Positions 8,256 through 15,563 of a stretch of DNA of 42,793 bases are shown here, one piece after another (positions within the stretch are counted from its first letter, which is position 1; each line of letters begins with the position of its first letter). Made by a program: the position numbers and the translations under genes. The stretch is from an uncultured Saprospiraceae bacterium (GTDB lineage: Bacteria; Bacteroidota; Bacteroidia; Chitinophagales; Saprospiraceae): positions 1 to 42,793 of the forward strand of contig CALFWI010000078.1 in assembly GCA_937928615.1 (NCBI GenBank), in the 5' to 3' direction. Below the pieces are notes generated by a model. The model was given only the letters and a program-made list of their open reading frames with translations, was not told the DNA's origin and searched no databases.

Positions 8256-9200
8256 TTGCTGGATTCTAAAAATAACATTACGCCAATTCAAGAAATAGAA
8301 GCTGCTTTATTACAAGAAAAAGAAGTTCGTCTATTCATAAAAAGAGATGATTTAATCCACCCTCAAGTCTCAGGTAATAAGTGGCGCAAGTTAAAATACA
8401 ATTTGCTTACCGCAAAAGCACAAAAGCAAGAAACGTTATTGACTTTTGGTGGCGCTTTTTCGAATCACATTTATGCAACTGCCGCAGCAGGAAAAGTCTT
8501 TGGTTTCAAAACGATTGGCTTGATTCGAGGAGAAAGAATCGAACCACTCAATCCTACTCTAGCCTATGCGGAGGAAGTCGGAATGGAATTACATTTTATT
8601 ACTCGGTCGGATTATAGAAAAAAAGAGGAAGTAATTTACCAAAAACAAATAAGAGAACAATTTGGTGCCTTCTTTTTAATTCCAGAAGGCGGGACAAATA
8701 TGTCTGCTATAAAAGGTTGTGCAGAATTAGTGGAAGAGGTTCAGGAACAATTACCGGAACTACCCGATTATTGGTGTGCTTCCTGCGGAACGGGCGGCAC
8801 TTTAAGTGGAATTATTGCAGGTTTAAACGGACAAAAAGAAGTATTGGGCTTTTCTGCTTTAAAGGGAGATTTTCATCAGCAGGATATTAGTAAGTTACTC
8901 CATAAGGTATCGGACACTTTCAAAGTGTCCGACACCTTAGACAACTGGCAAGTCAATACCGATTATCATTTTGGCGGTTATGCCAAATTTAAACCGCCAT
9001 TAATTGATTTCATGAATACCTTCAAAAAGGACAATAATATCCAATTAGAACCCATTTATACAGGAAAACTTTTTTATGGCATTTACGATTTAATAAAAAA
9101 CGATTATTTCCCTAGCGGAAGTAGTATCTTCGCAGTTCATACGGGCGGACTGCAAGGAATCGCAGGATTTAACCGTCGTTTTGGCAATATTATTATGTAA
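8256..9200 (+). CDS. PLP-dependent enzyme, ACC deaminase / D-cysteine desulfhydrase family
   Basis: A cytoplasmic fold-type II pyridoxal-phosphate enzyme of 314 residues, within the usual 300-340. The PLP lysine is most likely K42 in QVSGNKWRKLKYNL, and the cofactor-phosphate loop is CGTGGTLSGI. FGGAFSNHIYATAAAGK is the substrate-contact stretch of this family, and the C-terminal FAVHTGGLQGI is conserved. Members release ammonia and a keto acid from ACC or D-cysteine; many Bacteroidota copies have unknown substrates, so I give no symbol. The start is a TTG at 8256 with aaaagga six bases before it; no ATG is available in frame upstream of the conserved region. Oddity: codons around residues 216-228 (KVSDTFKVSDTL) come from a near-perfect palindrome, treated separately. 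Confidence 0.88.
   Translation: MLDSKNNITPIQEIEAALLQEKEVRLFIKRDDLIHPQVSGNKWRKLKYNLLTAKAQKQETLLTFGGAFSNHIYATAAAGKVFGFKTIGLIRGERIEPLNPTLAYAEEVGMELHFITRSDYRKKEEVIYQKQIREQFGAFFLIPEGGTNMSAIKGCAELVEEVQEQLPELPDYWCASCGTGGTLSGIIAGLNGQKEVLGFSALKGDFHQQDISKLLHKVSDTFKVSDTLDNWQVNTDYHFGGYAKFKPPLIDFMNTFKKDNNIQLEPIYTGKLFYGIYDLIKNDYFPSGSSIFAVHTGGLQGIAGFNRRFGNIIM
8903..8939. repeat. Near-perfect 37-bp palindrome inside a coding sequence
   Basis: Arms 8903-8920 and 8922-8939 pair over 18 positions with one mismatch around a single central base. The core is tcggacacttt / aaagtgtccga. It is in frame and adds the internally repeated peptide KVSDTFKVSDTL to the PLP enzyme without disrupting it. It resembles a mobile palindromic element that has landed in a surface loop, comparable in kind to Rickettsia palindromic elements. 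Confidence 0.75.
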
Positions 9201-9201
9201 T

Positions 9202-9265
9202 CAGTTGCCAGTTACCAGTTGCCTGTTTTGCAACAAACTAACTGGCAATAGGCAACGGGCAACTC
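9202..9265. repeat. Intergenic hairpin of AGTTGCC words, upstream of the ABC-F gene
   Basis: The left arm (9202-9227) repeats agttgcca / agttacca / agttgcct. The right arm (about 9239-9265) is the degenerate inverse (ctggcaa / aggcaac / gggcaac). The element ends 12 bp before the ATG of the ABC-F gene. Related elements lie at 11157-11218 and 23358-23462. Confidence 0.7.
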
Positions 9266-9277
9266 GAAACAGGAACA

Positions 9278-11155
9278 ATGAATTACCTTACGTTAGAAAA
9301 TGTTAGTAAAATCTACGGAGAAAAAGTACTATTTGACGAGATTGATTTTCAAGTCAGTAAAGGGGAAAAGATTGCAATAGTCGCTAAGAATGGTGCAGGT
9401 AAATCGACCCTTTTAAAAGTGATTGCTGGCATAGAACCTCCTGAAGGAGAAAATCAGAAAGTTTGGTTGTATAAAAATATAGAAGTAGGCTATTTGGTAC
9501 AAGACCCAGATTTTGAAGGAGCGGATACGGTTTTAGACGCAGTCTTTAGTTCGGATAATCCGATGATGGCTGCACTACGAGATTATGAAGAGGCTTTAAT
9601 TTTGCAGGATAAGCCAGAAAAGATGCAGGCGGCATTGGTTAAAATGGATGATTTGAAAGCTTGGGATTTTGAATCCAAGTTTAAAGAGGTTTTGTTCAAA
9701 CTAAATATGACCAACCTTAATCAACCGATTTCAGAATTGTCTGGTGGTCAGAAAAAGCGATTGGCTTTAGCCAAATTAATTATTGATGACCCTGAGTTTT
9801 TGATTTTGGATGAGCCTACCAACCACTTGGATTTAGAAATGATAGAGTGGTTAGAGGAATATTTGCAGCAAAGTCGGATAACCTTATTAATGGTCACGCA
9901 CGACCGTTATTTCTTGGAAAGAGTATGTAGCCATATTGTCGAATTAGACGGTGGTGTTTTATATCGTTATAAGGGGACGTATTCTGATTTTTTAGAAAAG
10001 AAAGCGGCTAGAGAAGAAAATCAATCGACCGTTTTAGACCGTACTAAAAAGTTGATGAAGCGGGAATTGGAATGGGTGAGAAGACAACCTAAAGCGAGGG
10101 GGACAAAGGCAAAATCGAGAGTAGATAAATTTCACGAAATCAAAGAAAAAGCGACCCAGAAAGTGGATAATTCCGAAGTTACCCTTGGAATTAAAGGGCA
10201 GCGAATGGGGAAGAAGATTCTAGAAGCGCATAATATTAGTAAAAGTTTCGGAGATTTTGTGGCCGTCAAAAATTTTGATTATAAATTTAGACAGAAGGAA
10301 CGAGTGGGCATTGTAGGACCGAATGGTGTAGGGAAATCTACCTTTTTAAAGGTGATGACGAAGCAGCTGCGAACGGATTCAGGAAAAGTCGTAGTTGGAG
10401 GAAACACTGTTTTTGGCTACTATAATCAAGATGGGATTAAATTAGAAAAAGACCAAACCATTATTGACTATATCCGAAATATTGCGGAATTTATTCCAAT
10501 GGATAAGGGGCAAAAATTAACAGCAGAACAACTGTGTGAACGGTTTCTATTTGATAGAAAACAACAGCGAGTTTATATCTCGCAATTGAGTGGTGGAGAG
10601 CGTAGACGTTTGTATTTATTATCTGTGTTGATGGAAAATCCGAATTTTTTAATTCTGGATGAGCCTACGAATGATTTGGATATTTTGACCTTAAATATTT
10701 TAGAAAATTTCTTAATGGAATTTCCTGGTTGTGTCATTATCGTGACCCACGACCGTTACTTTATGGATAAAATAGTCGAACATTTATTCGTTTTTCAAGG
10801 AGCAGGCAAGATCAAAGATTTTAATGGCACTTATACAGAATATCGAAGCGCTCAAAAAGCAAAAGCAATAGAAGATAGACGTTTAGCTTCGACTGTAGTG
10901 AAAGAGAAAAAGGAAAAGCCTGCTTTCCAGTCAAAAACAGCGCCTGGTTTAAATAGAGACCAACAGAAAGAATTTAAGCGACTAGAAAAGCAGATTGAAA
11001 AATTAGAAGAACGGAAAGCAACTATAACAGAGAAATTTAATGATACCAGTATTTCAGCGGAAGATATTGAAAAATATTCCAAAGAATTAGGGACAATAAC
11101 AGAGGAAATAGAAGAAAAAGAAATGCGTTGGATGGAATTGGCGGATTTGGCATAA
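9278..11155 (+). CDS. uup: ABC-F family ATPase, Uup-like
   Basis: A soluble double-cassette ATPase of 625 residues (E. coli Uup about 635) without membrane domains. ABC-F proteins act on the ribosome or, for Uup, on translation and DNA-structure stability. Cassette 1: Walker A at 36-43 reads AKNGAGKS, with Ala replacing the first Gly, a form I know from Bacteroidota members; signature LSGGQKKRL; Walker B LILDEPTNHLD. Linker region near 235-300 is basic (KLMKRELEWVRRQPKARGTKAK). Cassette 2: GPNGVGKST, LSGGERRRL, LILDEPTNDLD, then the Uup-like AGKIKDFNGTYTEY. A C-terminal coiled coil (about 565-610, KRLEKQIEKLEERKATI) matches the DNA-binding tail of Uup. The gene is flanked by two related AGTTGCC hairpins. 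Assignment to Uup rather than another ABC-F is by layout. Confidence 0.85.
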   Translation: MNYLTLENVSKIYGEKVLFDEIDFQVSKGEKIAIVAKNGAGKSTLLKVIAGIEPPEGENQKVWLYKNIEVGYLVQDPDFEGADTVLDAVFSSDNPMMAALRDYEEALILQDKPEKMQAALVKMDDLKAWDFESKFKEVLFKLNMTNLNQPISELSGGQKKRLALAKLIIDDPEFLILDEPTNHLDLEMIEWLEEYLQQSRITLLMVTHDRYFLERVCSHIVELDGGVLYRYKGTYSDFLEKKAAREENQSTVLDRTKKLMKRELEWVRRQPKARGTKAKSRVDKFHEIKEKATQKVDNSEVTLGIKGQRMGKKILEAHNISKSFGDFVAVKNFDYKFRQKERVGIVGPNGVGKSTFLKVMTKQLRTDSGKVVVGGNTVFGYYNQDGIKLEKDQTIIDYIRNIAEFIPMDKGQKLTAEQLCERFLFDRKQQRVYISQLSGGERRRLYLLSVLMENPNFLILDEPTNDLDILTLNILENFLMEFPGCVIIVTHDRYFMDKIVEHLFVFQGAGKIKDFNGTYTEYRSAQKAKAIEDRRLASTVVKEKKEKPAFQSKTAPGLNRDQQKEFKRLEKQIEKLEERKATITEKFNDTSISAEDIEKYSKELGTITEEIEEKEMRWMELADLA

Positions 11156-11156
11156 G

Positions 11157-11218
11157 TCGGTTGCCAGTTGTCAGTTGCGAGTTTATCGCTCAACCGGCAA
11201 CAGGTAACTGGCAACGTT
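11157..11218. repeat. Intergenic hairpin of AGTTGCC words, downstream of the ABC-F gene
   Basis: Left arm 11157-11183 (ggttgccagttgtcagttgcgag) and right arm 11191-11218 are degenerate inverse copies, forming a long stem immediately after the ABC-F stop codon at 11155. It may serve as a terminator. It is the same word family as 9202-9265, so the ABC-F gene is bracketed by one copy on each side. Confidence 0.7.
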
Positions 11219-11290
11219 ATCAAAAAGTTATTGGTAAATTTATCAGCGATTCCAGTATTTAAACTTCCTATTTTAGTAGGAAAAAGCGTT

Positions 11291-13228
11291 ATGAGTAATA
11301 ATAAAAAAGGCAAAAATATTAAAACAGATAATTCAAATTTAGCACAATCTTTTAAGGTCAGTAAACTCCTTACCTTTACTTTAATAAGTGGTCTGTTGAT
11401 ACCGCTTTTCTACATTTCCATATTATACGCTTTAACTACTTCTTGTGCACAACAGCAGCAATTAACAGGAGGACCAAGAGATACCTTTCCGCCCAATTTA
11501 ATCAAAGAATTATCGACCCCTAATTTTCAAACTAATTTTGAGATACAAGATATTAGTTTAGTATTTGACGAATACATTGAACTGCGAGATGTCATTAAGC
11601 AAGTGGTTGTTTCTCCACCATTAAATTATATCCCAAAAGTAGAACGGGCAAAAGGATTCAAAACAGCCACTTTTAAATTTAATGAAAAAGAAGAGCTAAA
11701 AGAAGGCGTAACGTATGCCATTAGTTATGGAAAATCCATTAGAGATTTAACGGAGAATAATGAAGTAGAGAACCTACAATTTCTTTTTTCTACGGGGGAT
11801 TATATTGATTCTTTAAAAATGTCAGGGAAAGTCGTGGATGTTTTAACGGGAGATGCGGTTCCTGAGGTGCTGTTTATGCTCTATAAAAACTTTGCAGATA
11901 CGGTTGTTCGGACAGAAAAACCTTATTATTTTGGCAAAACGGACAATAAAGGGGAATTTACCATTAATTACATGAAAGCAGGGGCTTTTAAAGGGTTTGC
12001 CTTAGAAGACCAAGATTTGAATTACCTGTTTAATATTCCGAAAGAAAGAATTGGTTTCACTTTGGATTCTATTCTCATTACAGATTCAACAGAAACAGAG
12101 ATAATCATCCAATTATTTCAAGAAATCACAACTTTGGAAAAACCTAAAATGGATGCAAGTACTTATGGTTTTATCAAGATGGGTTTTAAACGAGCGCCCT
12201 ACGATGCGGTACTAAATTATGATGTTGTGGGGCAAGAATTGTATAAAGAAACCGAAGGAGATACGATTCGATATTGGTATAATTTACAAGATTCAGTTGA
12301 TTGGAATTTCTATTTTCAAAGAGATACGCTGATAGATACTTTAACCGTGAAAGCCTTGAGTAGACAATTACAACCCATCGCTTTAAGTAGGCAGCGAACA
12401 GCAGACGAGGAAATTCCGATTAATCCATTTAAGCCACTTCCAATTACCTTTAATCATCCGCTTAAGAATGTGGATACTGCTTTGGTTAATTTTAGGGAAA
12501 TAATTATTCAAACTACCATTGCGGATAGTACAGAAAATACAGAAATAGATACTTTAGCAGAAAGAACAAAAGATAAACCCGTTAAGGTCATACTAACAGA
12601 TTCTACGGCAATTATTAAAGATGGAAACTTGGAGAATCCAGAAATAGATTCTTTAGAGGAAATAATGGATAGTACTTTCATCGATTTAATAACACAAGGG
12701 GAAAGATTGGTAGCGGGCTATCAAATTGATAGTTTGATAAAAAGAACCTTAATTTTGTCTTATGATTGGGAAGAGAACAAGACCTATCAATTAGCCTTTT
12801 TACCGGGTGCTTTGATAGATTGGTATGATGAACCGAATCAAGATACGATGCTTTTAACTTATGAAGTTAAAGCAAAAAATGATTTTGGAACGATTAATTT
12901 GACAGCGACCGAAATGGATAGCACAAAAAGCTATTGGTTTGAATTACGCCTTGGAACAAATGTAGTAAAGGGATTTTTAGTACAAAATACGACGACGTAT
13001 AAGGAGTCTTTTCCTGCCTTATTACCAGGAAAATACGAATTAAAAATCATTGAGGATTTAAATGGCAATAGTCGATGGGACCCAGGGAACTATGATGAAA
13101 AACGACAATCAGAAAAGGTTTCTACCGCTACTATTGAAGAATTAAGAGCGGGATGGGATGTGGAAGCAGAAGTAAAGGTAGATTTTGAAGAAAAACAAGA
13201 GTCAATCCCAGAAGAAGAATCCAATTGA
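11291..13228 (+). CDS. Lipoprotein with Big_5/Ig-like N-terminal domain
   Basis: 645 residues from the ATG at 11291. An in-frame start 123 bp earlier exists, but its codons lie within the intergenic hairpin, so I reject it; agga precedes 11291 at 8 bp. After a basic stretch and a hydrophobic segment, a lipobox ends at Cys52 (ALTTSC). Next comes the Bacteroidota signature LTGGPRDTFPP and an Ig-like domain (about 65-165, ISLVFDEYIELRDVIKQVVVSPP ... ATFKFNEKEELKEGVTYAI shortened). The C-terminal part includes a late conserved block ending LNGNSRWDPGNYD. These proteins are common in Bacteroidota, presumed anchored in the outer membrane facing the periplasm, with no settled function. The region before the lipobox is unusually long (about 25 residues before the hydrophobic core). 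Confidence 0.85.
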   Translation: MSNNKKGKNIKTDNSNLAQSFKVSKLLTFTLISGLLIPLFYISILYALTTSCAQQQQLTGGPRDTFPPNLIKELSTPNFQTNFEIQDISLVFDEYIELRDVIKQVVVSPPLNYIPKVERAKGFKTATFKFNEKEELKEGVTYAISYGKSIRDLTENNEVENLQFLFSTGDYIDSLKMSGKVVDVLTGDAVPEVLFMLYKNFADTVVRTEKPYYFGKTDNKGEFTINYMKAGAFKGFALEDQDLNYLFNIPKERIGFTLDSILITDSTETEIIIQLFQEITTLEKPKMDASTYGFIKMGFKRAPYDAVLNYDVVGQELYKETEGDTIRYWYNLQDSVDWNFYFQRDTLIDTLTVKALSRQLQPIALSRQRTADEEIPINPFKPLPITFNHPLKNVDTALVNFREIIIQTTIADSTENTEIDTLAERTKDKPVKVILTDSTAIIKDGNLENPEIDSLEEIMDSTFIDLITQGERLVAGYQIDSLIKRTLILSYDWEENKTYQLAFLPGALIDWYDEPNQDTMLLTYEVKAKNDFGTINLTATEMDSTKSYWFELRLGTNVVKGFLVQNTTTYKESFPALLPGKYELKIIEDLNGNSRWDPGNYDEKRQSEKVSTATIEELRAGWDVEAEVKVDFEEKQESIPEEESN

Positions 13229-13231
13229 TTA

Positions 13232-13354
13232 AGCGCTTGTTGGGGATTTGTTTTTGGAGATAAAAAAGGCGCTTTTTAACCCAAAACCTGTCCCGATACT
13301 TTGGGAGGATAAATTCCGAACAAGCGCTAAAGTAAAACGGATGGTTCATCCGTT
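13232..13354. terminator. Hairpin cluster after the lipoprotein gene
   Basis: An outer inverted repeat agcgcttgtt (13232-13241) with aacaagcgct (13319-13328) encloses a short tcccgatactttggga hairpin. A second tight hairpin, aacggatg-gtt-catccgtt, lies at 13336-13354, and a third, gcgga...tccgc, just after it. Any of these could stop transcription after the lipoprotein stop at 13228. No T run is well placed, so the terminator assignment is tentative. Confidence 0.45.
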
Positions 13355-13402
13355 ATTATTAATGCGGATTAGTCGTCCGCTTTACCATGATAATCAAATA
13401 CC

Positions 13403-13588
13403 ATGATAAAATTTTTAGTAACAGGACTCATTCTTTATTTTATGTATAAATTCATGTTTAACGCTCCTTTAAGTGAGGGGCAAAAACAAGAAAATATTCG
13501 ACAAGAAGGAGATATAGACATTCGTCGAGAAAGTAAAAATCCAAGAGACGATAGCGGAGATTTTATTGATTACGAAGAAGTAGAGTAA
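13403..13588 (+). CDS. Small membrane protein, DUF4834-like
   Basis: 61 residues. One membrane helix at about 3-19 (KFLVTGLILYFMYKFMF), then a charged cytoplasmic tail ending GDFIDYEEVE. The helix plus acidic FIDYEEVE ending is the pattern of the DUF4834 family of Bacteroidota, often found near pseudouridine synthase or other housekeeping genes. Function unknown. The start is the ATG at 13403; the 86-bp gap to the next gene holds an imperfect hairpin. Confidence 0.7.
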   Translation: MIKFLVTGLILYFMYKFMFNAPLSEGQKQENIRQEGDIDIRRESKNPRDDSGDFIDYEEVE

Positions 13589-13674
13589 TGTGCCCGTCAG
13601 CAGTTTGATTGTAACATAGTTCTCGAAACTGTGCAGTCGGCAGGAATTTATTAATAGCATATCAAGCAACTTCA

Positions 13675-14388
13675 ATGATTATTGAAAGGTGCTACAAAAT
13701 TTTACATTTGTCAACAGAAAATACAAAGATTAGCGATTGGGTTTTATACAAAAACAACCAATTAATTGCTTTTAATAAGCCTGCTGGAATTCCAATACAA
13801 CCAGATAAAACCGAAGCTAAGTCTTTATTAGAATTGGGGGAAATTTACGCCAAATCGAATGTCTTTATTATTCACCGAATTGACCGTCCTGCTAGTGGCG
13901 TGATTTTATTTGCTAAATCTAAAAAAGGATTGGCTAGAATGAATGCTCAATTCCAAGAGCGAACCATTAAAAAGACGTATCTGGCTGTTGTCAAAAATAC
14001 ACCAGAAAAAGAAAAAGGACAACTGGTTCATTATCTGCGTAAAAATGAAAAAGCGAATAAAACGCAAGTTTTTGAAGAACCCATAAAAGGCGGGAAAAAA
14101 GCTATTTTGAATTATCAATTGATTGGTAAAAGTGATAATTATAGTTTACTAGAAATTGATTTAGAAACGGGGCGGCATCATCAAATTCGAGCGCAGTTAG
14201 CTAAAATTGGGTCACCGATTAAAGGCGATGTCAAGTATGGCGCAAGACGAAGTAATAAAGACCGTTCCATTCATTTGCATGCTTGGAAGTTAAGTTTTCA
14301 ACATCCTGTTACTTCTGAGACGGTGGATTTAGTCGCTGATATGCCTGATGATTCGATTTGGAACTTTTTCAAATCGGAAATGCGGTGA
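13675..14388 (+). CDS. RluA-family RNA pseudouridine synthase
   Basis: Converts specific uridines in rRNA or tRNA to pseudouridine in the cytoplasm. 237 residues, with only the catalytic domain and no S4 domain. The catalytic aspartate is D70 in FIIHRIDRPASGVILFAK, matching the RluA-family HRLDRxTSG motif. Also present are NKPAGIPIQPD (about 34-44) and the RluA-typical LETGRHHQIRAQLAKIG (about 162-178), followed by GDVKYGA. Target site cannot be told from sequence. The hairpin atgcggtga...tcaccgcat just past the stop (about 14379-14411) may be its terminator. Confidence 0.9.
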   Translation: MIIERCYKILHLSTENTKISDWVLYKNNQLIAFNKPAGIPIQPDKTEAKSLLELGEIYAKSNVFIIHRIDRPASGVILFAKSKKGLARMNAQFQERTIKKTYLAVVKNTPEKEKGQLVHYLRKNEKANKTQVFEEPIKGGKKAILNYQLIGKSDNYSLLEIDLETGRHHQIRAQLAKIGSPIKGDVKYGARRSNKDRSIHLHAWKLSFQHPVTSETVDLVADMPDDSIWNFFKSEMR

Positions 14389-14453
14389 TTAAAGGGGGGA
14401 TTCACCGCATATTATGCGGCGAATAAGTATATTTGTAGCAAACTTATTTTTCA

Positions 14454-15563
14454 ATGTATATTCATTTAAGAAAAGGCTGGCCAAAATTCAAGTGGGATTA
14501 CGAGCAAATTGCACCATTACTTTCAGAGGTAAGCAATTTGCAAGGGCGTCTTTTAGGCCAAATGGAAAATTTGGGATTTAAGTTACAGGATGAAGCGGTA
14601 TTGGAAACCGTTGCGCTGGAAATTATTAAAAACCATGAAATAGAAGGTGAATTATTAAATAATTCGCAAGTAAAATCTTCTATTGCTCGAAAATTAGGCT
14701 TGGATTTTGAATCTGATGTAGAACCTTCTCGATATGTAGATGGTGTAGTTGAAATGATGTTGGATGCGACACAAAATTATAAGCAACCACTTTCAGCAGA
14801 TAGATTATTTGGTTGGCATGGGGCACTTTTTCCAACTGGTAGAAGTGGAATGCATAAGATAACAGTAGCTGATTGGCGAAAAGAAGGTCTTGGTCCAATG
14901 CAAGTAGTATCTGGTGCTATGGAGAAGGAACGAGTTCATTTTGAAGCACCTAGTTCGGAGCGAATGGAGGAAGAAATGAAAGCGTTTTTGGATTGGTTTA
15001 ATGCCGAGATGGAATTGAATTCTATTTTAAAAGCAGCAATAGCACACTTATGGTTTATTACCATCCATCCTTTTGATGATGGAAATGGAAGAATTACTAG
15101 AGCTATTACCGATTTGCAATTAGCTCGGTCAGATAGAAATAACCGTCGTTTTTATAGTATGTCCGCTCAAATTTTATTGGAACGGAAAGGCTATTATCAA
15201 ATACTAGAGAAAACACAAAAAGGATTTCTAGATATTACAGATTGGATAGGTTGGTTTTTGACCTGTCTTAAAAATGCGATAGTAGCATCTGAGCGTATTC
15301 TTAAAAACACTTTAGTTAAGGCTAGCTTCTGGGAAATACATCGCCATACGCAATTGAATACTCGGCAGCAAAAAATGATTAACAAACTCTTCGATGGATT
15401 TGAAGGGAAATTATTTACTGCTAAATGGGCGAAAATGTGTAAATGCTCTAAGGATACAGCGCTAAGAGATATCCAAGATTTACAACAGAAAGGAATCCTC
15501 CAAAAAGAAGAAGGTGGCGGTAGGAATACGGCTTATGCTTTAATCTTGTCTAAAGAGCGTTAA
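14454..15563 (+). CDS. Fic-domain AMP transferase with DUF4172 N-terminal domain
   Basis: 369 residues. Fic enzymes transfer AMP (or a related nucleotide moiety) from a nucleotide to hydroxyl side chains of target proteins. The N-terminal DUF4172 region (1-95) begins MYIHLRKGWPKFKWD. The Fic core has an intact active loop HPFDDGNGRITR (catalytic His205). The C-terminal 80 residues form a winged-helix-like domain (KWAKMCKCSKDTALRDIQDL), suggesting DNA binding or autoregulation. An N-terminal inhibitory helix of the class II type is present as NHEIEGE (60-66) with Glu64 in place, but Asn60 occupies the usual Ser/Thr position. No antitoxin gene is adjacent. The 3' end overlaps PBP1A by 4 bp, tail to tail. 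Confidence 0.9.
   Translation: MYIHLRKGWPKFKWDYEQIAPLLSEVSNLQGRLLGQMENLGFKLQDEAVLETVALEIIKNHEIEGELLNNSQVKSSIARKLGLDFESDVEPSRYVDGVVEMMLDATQNYKQPLSADRLFGWHGALFPTGRSGMHKITVADWRKEGLGPMQVVSGAMEKERVHFEAPSSERMEEEMKAFLDWFNAEMELNSILKAAIAHLWFITIHPFDDGNGRITRAITDLQLARSDRNNRRFYSMSAQILLERKGYYQILEKTQKGFLDITDWIGWFLTCLKNAIVASERILKNTLVKASFWEIHRHTQLNTRQQKMINKLFDGFEGKLFTAKWAKMCKCSKDTALRDIQDLQQKGILQKEEGGGRNTAYALILSKER

Noticed and set aside
9202-9265. CRISPR array reading of the AGTTGCC repeats
   Set aside because: Words are 8-10 bp, degenerate and contiguous, with no spacers of even length and no cas genes; the structure is a hairpin.
11168-11290. Extended start of the Ig-like lipoprotein
   Set aside because: The extra 41 codons lie mostly in the AGTTGCC hairpin and would place a long non-signal stretch before the lipobox; the ATG at 11291 has a better upstream aggA.
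10852-11313. 153-residue minus-strand frame
   Set aside because: Overlaps the 3' end of the ABC-F gene and the following hairpin; Ser/Phe-rich composition typical of an antisense shadow.
13131-13349. 72-residue minus-strand frame
   Set aside because: Covers the end of the lipoprotein gene and the intergenic hairpins; hydrophobic leucine-rich composition is an artefact of AT-rich antisense.
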